Below are positions 24,941-33,573 of a stretch of 64,000 bases of DNA, in pieces (position 1 is the stretch's first letter; every line of letters starts with the position of its first letter). The DNA is from Pseudotamlana haliotis (GTDB lineage: Bacteria; Bacteroidota; Bacteroidia; Flavobacteriales; Flavobacteriaceae), in the NCBI RefSeq assembly GCF_008806375.1, contig NZ_WAAT01000051.1, forward strand, positions 115,380 to 179,379. The letters run 5' to 3'. The notes below the pieces were generated by a model. That model searched no databases, was not told where the DNA came from, and saw only the letters and a list, made by a program, of their open reading frames with translations. Position numbers and translations under genes: made by a program.

Positions 24941-27295
24941 TTAAAAATCACCAAATTTTAGTCCAACAAAGTATGTTCTTGGTTGGTTCGGACCGTAAAT
25001 ATAAGTAGAATCTCGGCCAGCACCAGAATCAAAATCATCTTGGTAGCTGTTGAAAATATTTTGCACACCTCCGCTAATTTCAACATGAAAACCTTCAATA
25101 GGGTCGAAGTGGTAGGTTATTTTCGTGGTCATATCAAAAAAGGCTTTGGTATCAACAAGATCCATATAACCAGAATCGCTCACCACATGTGGTACAATCA
25201 TAGACCCTGTGTAACTTCCAGTAACATCTAATCTTAAATCATCAATAATTTCCCAGTTTGTATTTATAAAGCCATAAACATTTGGAGATCGTGCAAATTC
25301 ATCTAAGATAACATCGCCTTCACCAGGTACACTTCCATCGGCTTCAAAAAGGACTTGATCTTCATTGTACATTGATTTCTGAAAGGTTACACCAGCTTGA
25401 AAAAATAATGAAGAGCTTGGAGAAACGGTGAATTCTATATTAGTACCAGCTACGTAGGCACCTTCTCCATTTCGTGTTTCTTCTAAAATAGAACCGTTTG
25501 GTAATGATGTTCCTGTACTCACAATAGTAAAAGGATTTTTCAATGTGGTATAAAAACCTTCTACAAGTATATTAGTTTGTGTTTTGTTATAATCTTTAGT
25601 GAAATTCAAAGATGCGGTATATGCGTTAGAAAATTCGCTTTCTAAGTCATCAGAAAGAATTACAAAACTTGGTTCACCACCAACAGATGCGATATGAAGA
25701 TCTTCGTTAAACGCTTGTGGTGCACGAAACCCTCTTGCATATCCTCCTCTAAATTGAAGCGCATCATTTATGTTGTATAAAAGTGTTATACGCGGACTTA
25801 AAACGGTTTCATTGACTTCAGAAGTACTTTCAACATCCTCTACGGTGTAGTAACCATCCACATTTACATGGTCTAGCCTTGCACCAATTAAGGCTGTAAA
25901 ACGTGAAGAAGGTTTCCATTCGTACTGCCCATAAAGTCCATAATTATTAACTTTTTGATCCACTAAACGGTTGTATCCTGCAATAACATCATCGGTGTCA
26001 TTTAACTGATATTCCATTCCTGTGGTTAGCACATCGTTATTTTTAAATCGATGCGCAAATTTTGCTCCAGCAACAAAAGCGACGTCTTTAGTGGTTCCAA
26101 AAGCATTGTTAGCCGCAATAGAATCTGCATAGGTACGACCGCCTCCTAAACCACCGTAATAGCTACCACGATCGGTATGCTGTCCAGAGACATAAGCAGT
26201 AAAGGAATTTGTTCGATCATCGTTAAACAATTCATAGTCTAGTCCTGTAAAAACCGTATTATGATCTAGTTCTTCAGTTACATCTGTAAATTGAGGTGCG
26301 AGGTCTAGTTTGTCTCCTCCGCGACGAAATTCTCTAATGGCTGTAAAGTCTATCCCAATTTTACTATTATCGTTTGGCTTTACAAAGGCTTTAGCTCCTA
26401 AAGAGTTATTGGTTAATTCTGTGATTTCACTAAAACCGTCGTCATTAGCATCGTAAGCATCTCTATTTCTATACATACCATAAACTGTAATACCGCTACT
26501 TAAGTCTTCATTAACGATAGAAGCATTCATATTGACACTACGATCTGCTGTTTTTCCATCGATAAGCCCTAAGTAAGAGCTCACATCCCAAGTATTATTT
26601 ACGGGTTCTTTTGTAATCACGTTTACTGTTCCGGCGATGGCATTCGACCCAAAAAGGGCAGAACCTCCACTACGAACAACTTCCACACGGTCAATAATAC
26701 TTGTTGGTATTTGTTCTAAACCATAAACGCCATTTAGCGCACTAAAAACAGGACGGCTGTTTACAAGTATTTGAGTATACTGTCCTTGAAGTCCATTAAG
26801 ACGCACTTGAGTAAACCCACAATTTTGACAATTCGTTTCTACACGAACTCCTGGTTGATAATTTAGTCCGTCTGCTAAAGAAATGGATTGCGTGGCTCTA
26901 AATAATTTCGGACTTAAAACATTAACAATAACGGGAGCTTCTTTCTTGCTAATTCTATTTCTTGTGGCACTTACCACAACTTGATCTAAGCCCATAGCGT
27001 CTTCTACTAAATCAAAATCTATGGTTTGGTTTATTCCAGATGTAACAGTCACTTTTTTATACTGCGTGCGGTACCCTTGAAACTGAACGGTTAAGGTGAT
27101 TTCTCCGTCTGGAACCGTTAAAACATAGTCGCCATTTCTATCGGAGTCAACACCCTGAGTTCCATTTTTTACATATACACTAGCAAAGGCTACAGGGGTA
27201 CCATCGGAAGTTATCGTTCCTGAAATACTTGTATTTGTTTGTTGTGCCGAGACGACAAAACCAGTTAAAAATAAAAAGTAATATATTTTTTTCAT
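24941..27295 (-). CDS. TonB-dependent outer-membrane receptor
   Basis: The 784-residue receptor has a signal peptide (MKKIYYFLFLTGFVVSAQ), a carboxypeptidase-like beta-sandwich domain (SGTITSDGTPVAFASVYVKNG, residues about 20-100), a plug (LDQVVVSATRNRISKKEAPV onward) and a 22-strand barrel ending in an aromatic residue (GLKFGDF). The plug contains an unusual CQNCGFTQVRLNG segment, with two Cys in a CxxC arrangement. I start at 27295; the upstream ATG at 27343 would add residues before the signal peptide. It shares a transcript with the thioredoxin-fold protein, which suggests a thiol- or metal-related substrate, but the substrate is not determined. Confidence 0.93.
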   Translation of the reverse strand: MKKIYYFLFLTGFVVSAQQTNTSISGTITSDGTPVAFASVYVKNGTQGVDSDRNGDYVLTVPDGEITLTVQFQGYRTQYKKVTVTSGINQTIDFDLVEDAMGLDQVVVSATRNRISKKEAPVIVNVLSPKLFRATQSISLADGLNYQPGVRVETNCQNCGFTQVRLNGLQGQYTQILVNSRPVFSALNGVYGLEQIPTSIIDRVEVVRSGGSALFGSNAIAGTVNVITKEPVNNTWDVSSYLGLIDGKTADRSVNMNASIVNEDLSSGITVYGMYRNRDAYDANDDGFSEITELTNNSLGAKAFVKPNDNSKIGIDFTAIREFRRGGDKLDLAPQFTDVTEELDHNTVFTGLDYELFNDDRTNSFTAYVSGQHTDRGSYYGGLGGGRTYADSIAANNAFGTTKDVAFVAGAKFAHRFKNNDVLTTGMEYQLNDTDDVIAGYNRLVDQKVNNYGLYGQYEWKPSSRFTALIGARLDHVNVDGYYTVEDVESTSEVNETVLSPRITLLYNINDALQFRGGYARGFRAPQAFNEDLHIASVGGEPSFVILSDDLESEFSNAYTASLNFTKDYNKTQTNILVEGFYTTLKNPFTIVSTGTSLPNGSILEETRNGEGAYVAGTNIEFTVSPSSSLFFQAGVTFQKSMYNEDQVLFEADGSVPGEGDVILDEFARSPNVYGFINTNWEIIDDLRLDVTGSYTGSMIVPHVVSDSGYMDLVDTKAFFDMTTKITYHFDPIEGFHVEISGGVQNIFNSYQDDFDSGAGRDSTYIYGPNQPRTYFVGLKFGDF

Positions 27296-27686
27296 AAATT
27301 CTAAATATATATTATATGATGGTCTAATTAAATATTTAGGCAAAACTAAAAATTTATTTTGAAAGACTAATACGTAGATTGATGTTTTATTTTATCAAGG
27401 TTTATAGTCAATGGAATTACATCTACTTTGCTGTTTGTAACATGTTGTGAATGAGAAGTTTTTAATTGTTTGTTTTTTTGAAAAATATCTTCAATAGTTA
27501 TAGGAATAATAATACAACGCGTATTTTTATAATGAAATGTAGCAGGTTTAATCTAAAAACTAATAGTTACAATTGAAGAAGAAGTTTGTAGAGGTAATGA
27601 AAGTTAACGATAAGCATAACCGCTTTATCTCGACATCAAATCTAAATTTTAACACTTAGTCTTATTTAGATTTAATTAAAATAATA
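27296..27686. other. Intergenic region between divergent genes
   Basis: This AT-rich stretch of about 390 bases separates the TonB receptor from the small Cys-rich gene. Apart from an inverted repeat at 27638-27673 and a looser one at 27322-27340 (GTCTAA...TTAGGC) near the receptor start, I see no gene or RNA in it. Confidence 0.5.
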
Positions 27687-27694
27687 TATATTTG
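27638..27694 (+). promoter_or_regulatory. Operator-like inverted repeat and -7 box of the Cys-rich peptide gene
   Basis: Perfect arms AAATCTAAAT (27638-27647) and ATTTAGATTT (27664-27673) with a 16-nt spacer sit just upstream of TATATTTG (27687-27694), a perfect -7 box. The repeat would cover the -33 region, a good place for a repressor. Confidence 0.5.
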
Positions 27695-27722
27695 CCCCGA
27701 TAACGAACCGTGTTACAGTATT

Positions 27723-27884
27723 GTGGGTAAGAAAAAGCAAAAGAAAGCAGAAAAAAAATTACGTAAATTAGGAATTGAACTTCCTGAAAAAGTAAAAAGT
27801 AGCTGTTGTAAAAAATTTAAAAAAGGAGAAAACAAGCGTTGTAAAAAATGTCCTTGTTTTGATTTAATAAAGAAAGTGGCGTAG
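27723..27884 (+). CDS. Small Lys/Cys-rich protein (53 residues)
   Basis: A GTG at 27723 opens a 53-residue frame: KKKQKKAEKKLRKLGIELP, then a cysteine cluster SSCCKK...NKRCKKCPCFDL before the tag stop. There are five cysteines (CC, then CxxCxC) and about 40 % Lys. It has no signal peptide and looks like a small cytoplasmic metal-binding (zinc or iron) or nucleic-acid-binding peptide. Support comes from a perfect -7 box 28 nt upstream and a strong terminator downstream. A TTG two bases earlier is out of frame. Confidence 0.65.
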   Translation: MGKKKQKKAEKKLRKLGIELPEKVKSSCCKKFKKGENKRCKKCPCFDLIKKVA

Positions 27885-27950
27885 CGTTTTTTGAGTATGT
27901 GAACTTATTTTAAGTATCAGCAAAAAATACACGTTTTAAATATTATAAAG

Positions 27951-27985
27951 ACCTGTTAGTTTGAAAAAGCTAACAGGTTTTTTGT
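27951..27985 (+). terminator. Terminator of the Cys-rich peptide gene
   Basis: Hairpin ACCTGTTAG/CTAACAGGT followed by TTTTTGT, about 70 nt after the stop. Confidence 0.85.
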
Positions 27986-28053
27986 GTTTTATGGGGTTTT
28001 AGTTTAAGCCTTAATACCTTTACAACTTAGATTTTTGTTTTTAAATTCAATAA

Positions 28054-28656
28054 ATGGACTTGTTTAATACTGATTTAGTATCGAATATTTTACCTTACGA
28101 TGGCGAGGTTAACTATTATGGTAAAATCATATCAGAAAAAAATATTGCACAGTATTACCATCAATTATTAGAAGATATTGCATGGCAACATGATCAAGCC
28201 ATTATTTTTGGAAAGCTTATCGTTACCAAAAGAAAAGTATCCTGGTATGGTGACGAGGCTTTTGAATATACCTACTCCAAAACAACCAAACATGCTCTGC
28301 CTTGGACTAAACTCCTTTTAGAACTTAAAAACGTGGTGGAACAAAATACTGGCGAAACTTATAATTCCTGTTTACTTAACTTGTATCATAACGGTGATGA
28401 AGGGATGGCTTGGCACAGCGATGCCGAAAAAGATTTGAAAAAACACGGCTCAATTGCCTCACTAAGTTTTGGAGCAGAACGCAAGTTTTCCTTTAAGCAC
28501 AAAACAACGAAACAAACCGTTTCTGTAATTTTAGAAAAGGGAAGTTTATTAGATATGAAAGGTGATACTCAATCCCATTGGTTACACCGTTTGCCTCCAA
28601 CAAAAAAGGTGAATACACCTCGAATAAACTTAACATTTCGAACCATCGAACCTTAG
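28054..28656 (+). CDS. AlkB-like 2-oxoglutarate/Fe(II) oxygenase
   Basis: The 200-residue protein fits the short AlkB family (2OG-FeII oxygenases that repair alkylated DNA or RNA). It shows NLYHNGDEGMAWHSDAEKDL with the HxD iron ligands, a distal His in SHWLHRLP, and RINLTFR with the two arginines that bind 2-oxoglutarate. Length and order of motifs match ALKBH2/3-like bacterial proteins. It removes 1-methyladenine and 3-methylcytosine by oxidative demethylation. It is transcribed alone. Confidence 0.93.
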   Translation: MDLFNTDLVSNILPYDGEVNYYGKIISEKNIAQYYHQLLEDIAWQHDQAIIFGKLIVTKRKVSWYGDEAFEYTYSKTTKHALPWTKLLLELKNVVEQNTGETYNSCLLNLYHNGDEGMAWHSDAEKDLKKHGSIASLSFGAERKFSFKHKTTKQTVSVILEKGSLLDMKGDTQSHWLHRLPPTKKVNTPRINLTFRTIEP

Positions 28657-28766
28657 TTGATTTATAAATAAATTTCGAACTCTCCAAAATGCCATGTAAG
28701 GCAGATTTGATTGCGTTTTAATATTTAAATTCTTTAGTTTAGCCAGCAATTAGTTTGTTAGTGTTC

Positions 28767-30881
28767 ATGATAAAATATATAGTTCAACATACGCAGCTTC
28801 AGGAACAATCGGTTAAAAATACCGTAGACCTGTTAAATCAAGACTGCACCATCCCGTTTATATCGCGTTATAGAAAAGAGGTTACAGGTAATTTAGATGA
28901 GGTTCAAATTGGAGATATTGTTAAATTTAAAGAGCAATTTGAAGCCTTAGAAAAACGAAAAAAAGCCATTTTAAAAGCCTTAGATGAACAAGAGGTTTTA
29001 ACTCAAGAGTTGAAACAAAAAATTGAATCGACTACCGATTTAACGGCTCTTGAAGATTTATATCTGCCTTTTAAAAAGAGCCGAAAAACCAAAGCTGAAA
29101 AAGCCAGACAAAACGGATTAGAACCACTGGCTAAAATCATCATGAGTCAGAATGCTCAGGATATTGAATCAATCGCCTACAAGTATGTTAAAGGTGATAT
29201 TGATTCTACTGAGGCCGCCTTAGAAGGGGCTCGTCATATCATTTCAGAGTGGGTTAATGAACGTACTGATGTTCGGAATAACATACGTCATCAATTGGAG
29301 CGTTTCGCTATGATTTCCACGAAAGTGATAAAAACCAAAGCCGATGATGAAAATGCTCAAAAATTTAGAGATTATTTCGATTGGGAAGAAAGCCTGAATC
29401 GCATGCCTTCGCATCGTTTTTTAGCCATTTCAAGAGCTGAAAAGGAAGGTTTTATTCGTGTAAAGGTTAGCATTGATGATGATCGTGCTTTAGCAAAAAT
29501 CGAGCAGCGTATAATGCGTTCTCATAACGCTTGCGCGGAACAAATTGCGTTGGCAATCAAAGATGCTTACAAGCGTTTATTATTACCGTCGTTGGTTAAT
29601 GAAGCCCTTCAAATAGCGAAAGATAAGGCTGATGAATCAGCGATTTCAGTGTTTGCTAAAAATCTAAAACAACTATTGTTGGGTTCGCCATTAGGTGAAA
29701 AACGCGTGATGGGTATTGATCCGGGCTTCAGAACTGGTTGTAAAGTGGTATGTTTAGATGCGCAGGGCCAGTTAAAATATAATGAAACCATTTATCCGCA
29801 CCCGCCAAAAAATGATAGTGTTGGAGCTGTGAAAAAGATAAGTTCCTTGGCCGATGCTTATAAAATTGAAGCCATTGCCATTGGAAACGGTACGGCCTCA
29901 CGAGAAACCGAGGCTTTAATTAGGAAAGTACATTTTAAAAATGAAGTTCAGGTTTTTGTGGTGAGTGAAGCGGGGGCGAGTATTTATTCAGCTTCAAAAA
30001 TAGCCCGTGAAGAGTTTCCTAACTATGATGTGACGGTACGTGGTTCGGTGTCTATTGGGAGGCGTTTGCAAGATCCTTTAGCCGAATTGGTTAAAATTGA
30101 TGCCAAATCTATTGGAGTCGGGCAATATCAGCATGATGTAGATCAATCAAAATTGCAGAAACAACTCGATGTGGTGGTTGAAAACTGTGTGAATGCCGTG
30201 GGTGTTAATATTAATACCGCCAGCAAATCTTTACTGAGCTACGTGTCTGGTATTGGTGATAAATTAGCCGAGAATATTTTTAATTACCGACAAGAAAACG
30301 GTCCCTTTACTTCTAGAAATGCCATTAAAAAAGTGCCACGCTTAGGCGGAAAAGCTTTCGAGCAAGGGGCAGCATTTTTAAGAATTAAGACGGCAAAAAA
30401 CCCCTTAGATGATTCGGCGGTACATCCTGAAAGTTATCCTATTGTGATGCAAATGGCCAAAGATTTAGGCAAATCGGTTCAGGATTTAATTGGTAACGCG
30501 GAGCTGCTCAAAAAAATCAATTTAAAAAATTATTGTACCGAAACCGTTGGTTTGCTCACTTTAGATGATATCATCAAAGAACTGGAAAAACCAGGCTTAG
30601 ATATTCGTGAACAAGCTAAGGTGTTTACCTTCAATCAAAACATAAAAACCATCAACGATTTACGTGAAGGACAATTGCTTCCGGGTATTGTAAACAACAT
30701 CACCAATTTTGGGTGTTTTGTTGATGTGGGGATTAAGGAAAGCGGCTTGATACACGTTTCTAATCTATCGGATAGTTTTGTGAAAGATGTGAATGAACAC
30801 GTGAGTTTACATCAACAAATTATTGTAAAAGTACTCGAGGTTGATGTTCCGCGAAAGCGTATTCAGTTGAAGTTACATTAA
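28767..30881 (+). CDS. tex: Tex-like RNA-binding transcription accessory protein
   Basis: The product of about 704 residues matches Tex in order. A helical N-terminal region (FISRYRKEVTGNLDEVQIGDI) is followed by a YqgF/RNase H-like fold (GIDPGFRTGCKVVCLD). A helix-hairpin-helix stretch comes next (NINTASKSLLSYVSGIGDKLA...FTSRNAIKKVPRLGGKAFEQ), and a C-terminal S1 RNA-binding domain ends the protein (GQLLPGIVNNITNFGCFVDVGIKESGLIHVS). It binds nucleic acid and influences transcription. I start at ATG 28767; a TTG at 28755 would add four residues. Confidence 0.95.
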   Translation: MIKYIVQHTQLQEQSVKNTVDLLNQDCTIPFISRYRKEVTGNLDEVQIGDIVKFKEQFEALEKRKKAILKALDEQEVLTQELKQKIESTTDLTALEDLYLPFKKSRKTKAEKARQNGLEPLAKIIMSQNAQDIESIAYKYVKGDIDSTEAALEGARHIISEWVNERTDVRNNIRHQLERFAMISTKVIKTKADDENAQKFRDYFDWEESLNRMPSHRFLAISRAEKEGFIRVKVSIDDDRALAKIEQRIMRSHNACAEQIALAIKDAYKRLLLPSLVNEALQIAKDKADESAISVFAKNLKQLLLGSPLGEKRVMGIDPGFRTGCKVVCLDAQGQLKYNETIYPHPPKNDSVGAVKKISSLADAYKIEAIAIGNGTASRETEALIRKVHFKNEVQVFVVSEAGASIYSASKIAREEFPNYDVTVRGSVSIGRRLQDPLAELVKIDAKSIGVGQYQHDVDQSKLQKQLDVVVENCVNAVGVNINTASKSLLSYVSGIGDKLAENIFNYRQENGPFTSRNAIKKVPRLGGKAFEQGAAFLRIKTAKNPLDDSAVHPESYPIVMQMAKDLGKSVQDLIGNAELLKKINLKNYCTETVGLLTLDDIIKELEKPGLDIREQAKVFTFNQNIKTINDLREGQLLPGIVNNITNFGCFVDVGIKESGLIHVSNLSDSFVKDVNEHVSLHQQIIVKVLEVDVPRKRIQLKLH

Positions 30882-31250
30882 AAGACGGTGTAGTTTTTTT
30901 TAGTTGTATAGTTACAAAGATATAGCGTTTCAAAGTGTGTAGCGAAGTTGAGGCTTTGTATAGAGCTATATGCTCTGTGTAATATGAAGTATGCTGGGGC
31001 AACTGCTTAAAGGCAATGTCACAATGAGCTTGTCAAAGTGCTTTTATAACCACAAGATTTCAATAACCCAAATAAACAGAAAAAGACACAAATTTCACAA
31101 ATTTATACGAATGACCATGACGCCTGATTCGTGCTAATTTGTGAAATTTGTGTCTGTTTTTAAGAGCGTGTTTGTTTACTTTATGATTGAGGCTATTCTT
31201 GTATGCATAAGGCTTATAGCCTACAGCTTACCGCTTAACTCAAACATAAC
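30882..31250. other. Intergenic region with repeats
   Basis: The gap holds a REP-like fragment (GTCACAATGAGCTTGTCAAA, about 31018-31037), the large inverted repeat at 31084-31155, and a stretch resembling the CCTACAG heptamer near 31217. I see no coding sequence. Confidence 0.55.
31084..31155. repeat. Large imperfect inverted repeat
   Basis: Arms of about 29 nt run from AGACACAAATTTCACAAATT (31084) through ACGAAT, and from ATTCGT through AATTTGTGAAATTTGTGTCT (ending 31155), with a 14-nt loop. The sequence recalls an intergenic repeat common in Bacteroidota. It would form a long hairpin in RNA. Confidence 0.75.
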
Positions 31251-31682
31251 CTATTGATTCATCGTCTTGATTTGTTCAACAAAAGTTTCTAAATCTACAC
31301 CGTTTTCTATGAGTGTTAAGGCTTTGTCTGTAATGTATTTTACATTAACTGCATGAAAGCCCAAGCCAACAGCAATTTTGTTTAAAATGTGGTGTTCCGG
31401 GTCGCCTTTAATCTGGTCAACATGTACCATGCGGGCCAAATCATATAAACGCTCTAATCTTCGGTCGTAAGAGCTTGGCGGGTTTATAGGATGCGATTTA
31501 TAATCTTTTAAAATAGCGATGTATTTTTCTTTGTGGATGTTTAAATTGTGGGCTAACCGGTCTAAAAAAGCCTGTTCTTCGGCTGTGATAATACCATCGT
31601 CCATGGCCACGCGAACTATAGATGCAAAATGGTTTTCATTACGTTCTTTAAAACCACTATCAAATAATTTTGAAATTGACAT
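31251..31682 (-). CDS. TerB-like helical protein
   Basis: The 143-residue all-helical cytoplasmic protein has the TerB-family pattern: a first repeat FASIVRVAMDDGIITAEEQAFLDRLAHNLNI with a DG-type acidic turn, and a second one around NKIAVGLGFHAVNVKYITDKAL. TerB domains occur in tellurite-resistance and stress proteins. No other ter gene is adjacent, so a tellurite role is not implied. It lies 90 nt downstream of the YfiR-type kinase on the same strand and could share its transcript. Confidence 0.8.
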   Translation of the reverse strand: MSISKLFDSGFKERNENHFASIVRVAMDDGIITAEEQAFLDRLAHNLNIHKEKYIAILKDYKSHPINPPSSYDRRLERLYDLARMVHVDQIKGDPEHHILNKIAVGLGFHAVNVKYITDKALTLIENGVDLETFVEQIKTMNQ

Positions 31683-31772
31683 GTTGTTTGAGTTTAGTTT
31701 AATAACAAATATAACTAAAGTTCACTGCTTTTTTAGTTAATAAGAAGCAAAAATATTACTAGTAAACAGCTG

Positions 31773-33569
31773 CTATTTAGGAATGGTAAAGAAAAAGGTC
31801 GTGCCTTTATTTATGGTAGATTCAAACCAAATTTGACCGCCTAGGGATTCTATAATTTTTTTACAAAAGGCAAGACCAATTCCTGTGCCTTCATAGGTTT
31901 CTCTGGAGTGTAAACGTTGAAAAATAGCAAAGATTTTATCCTTGTGTTTAGGTTTAATACCAATACCGTTATCACTAATTTCAAACTGCCAAAATACTTG
32001 AGTTTGGTGCTCAGGAACCGTTGTGGTGCAAGAAATATTTATTAGCGGAGATACCTCTGGTTTTTTAAATTTTATGGCATTATTGATTAAATTCTGAAAA
32101 AGTACCGAGAGCTCTACTTGACTTGCTCTTACCGTGGGCAAATCTTTGCAGTTAATTTTAGCCTTGTTACGATGAATGGCATGATCTAAATCGTTAAGAA
32201 TATCACTAACTAGGGCGTTACAGTCGATGTCTGATTTGTTTTTAGCTTTTCCTAACCTCGAGTAGTTTAATAAGGCGTCTATGAGGTTTCTCATACGGTT
32301 ACTGGACTTGCTAATAAAGTTCATACTTATGATGGCATCTTCATCAAGCTGATCTTTATAATCGTCCTGAAGTAAATCTATTAATCCCGAAATGGTGGTA
32401 AGGGGCTCTTTAAGATCGTGACTGGTTATGTATGCAAACTCTTCCAGCTCTTTGTTTTTAGAAGCAATTTCTAGAGACTTATTAAAAATATCATTGTTCT
32501 TTTCCTGTAAATCGTTGTTTAAGAATTTAATAAATCTATAGTTTCTATAAAGCAGTAGGGCGGCAATTAAAAATAAAATAAGTAAGGCAAGTAGTAAGTA
32601 ATTAACGGTTTTTTGAGTGCTTAAATTGGTGTTTATGTGGGCTATTTTTTCTTCTTTAGTATCAATTTCTTGCTTTTGCGCATTTAAGGTTGCTGCTTGG
32701 TCTGCAATTTTGCTATTATTGTCGTGTATAAGGCCTTTCTTTGCATTTAAAGAATCGATTTGCTTTAAAATACGGGCTTCTAAAGCGGCTTCAATTTTTA
32801 ATTTTTCAGAGTATTTTTTCTTTTGAAATTCTGAAAGGTTAATCAACGCGTTGATTTCAGACTGCTGGGTGTTTAAGCTGTTTTTTTGAGCTCTTACTTG
32901 TGAGCTAATCGTACTGATGGTTTCGTTCTGAAGGGAAATGTCTTCATCTTTGTGCTTGATGTTATCTTGAGCAATTTCCAGAGCTTCTTGGGTTTCTTCT
33001 AGTTTGTCTTCGGTGTCTTGAAAAATTTGTTTCCATTTTTCAATGGAAGAGATGGCGTTTTCTTTCAGCGAAAGCGAAGCACTAAGATTGTTACTTGTTA
33101 GTAGGTCTTCATTAATTTCATATTGAAAATCGTCACCAATATTTACAATATTCACCATAGAGGAATGGAACGGAAAGTCTTCTGTAATGAGCAAGGTGTT
33201 ATTGCCTGATATTTTGTTTAGGATGTAATCAACATTAAAATTATTATCATGATGCACATACACCACATCAACATCGGTAATGTCTTTAATACTATTAAAA
33301 CTTAAAACATGTACGGGTTTATTTTTTATTTGGCGTCTTTGAGCCTGTGCCTTTAAATCGATGAGCGTCCGGTCTTTCCCAAGAACGCCAATAGTGAAAT
33401 TTGGGTTAGTATTTGTATCGTTGTAGTAAATTTGTTCGGCAACATTAAAAATAAAAAGTGCGCGTTTTACGCGTTTTATTTGGGGGTTTAAATTGGACTG
33501 TGAAAATCCTTGATGCGCCCAGCTGAGGAAGAAAAAAATAAAGACATATTTTAATGTACGAATCCTCAT
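31773..33569 (-). CDS. Histidine kinase with YfiR-like (DUF4154) sensor domain
   Basis: The 598-residue protein starts with a signal peptide (MRIRTLKYVFIFFFLSWAHQGFSQ). A periplasmic YfiR/DUF4154-like domain follows (residues about 30-170; RALFIFNVAEQIYY, FTIGVLGKD, NTLLITEDFP). A long coiled coil (about 185-310) leads to one membrane helix (VNYLLLALLILFLIAALLLY). The kinase core has His384 in AYITSHDLKEPLTTISG, then an ATPase domain with NLINNAIKF, DNGIGI and GTGIGLAFCKK. It lies 4 nt after a TonB receptor gene, in a cluster that also encodes a receiver-only protein. YfiR domains normally occur as separate periplasmic proteins. Confidence 0.87.
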   Translation of the reverse strand: MRIRTLKYVFIFFFLSWAHQGFSQSNLNPQIKRVKRALFIFNVAEQIYYNDTNTNPNFTIGVLGKDRTLIDLKAQAQRRQIKNKPVHVLSFNSIKDITDVDVVYVHHDNNFNVDYILNKISGNNTLLITEDFPFHSSMVNIVNIGDDFQYEINEDLLTSNNLSASLSLKENAISSIEKWKQIFQDTEDKLEETQEALEIAQDNIKHKDEDISLQNETISTISSQVRAQKNSLNTQQSEINALINLSEFQKKKYSEKLKIEAALEARILKQIDSLNAKKGLIHDNNSKIADQAATLNAQKQEIDTKEEKIAHINTNLSTQKTVNYLLLALLILFLIAALLLYRNYRFIKFLNNDLQEKNNDIFNKSLEIASKNKELEEFAYITSHDLKEPLTTISGLIDLLQDDYKDQLDEDAIISMNFISKSSNRMRNLIDALLNYSRLGKAKNKSDIDCNALVSDILNDLDHAIHRNKAKINCKDLPTVRASQVELSVLFQNLINNAIKFKKPEVSPLINISCTTTVPEHQTQVFWQFEISDNGIGIKPKHKDKIFAIFQRLHSRETYEGTGIGLAFCKKIIESLGGQIWFESTINKGTTFFFTIPK

Positions 33570-33573
33570 GGTC

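Noticed and set aside
31018..31046. Possible regulatory site
   Set aside because: Matches the dispersed GTCACATTGAGCTTGTC-type repeat rather than an operator, and no promoter is near.
31251..31682. Tellurite-resistance operon
   Set aside because: Only a lone TerB-like domain is present, with no other ter gene.
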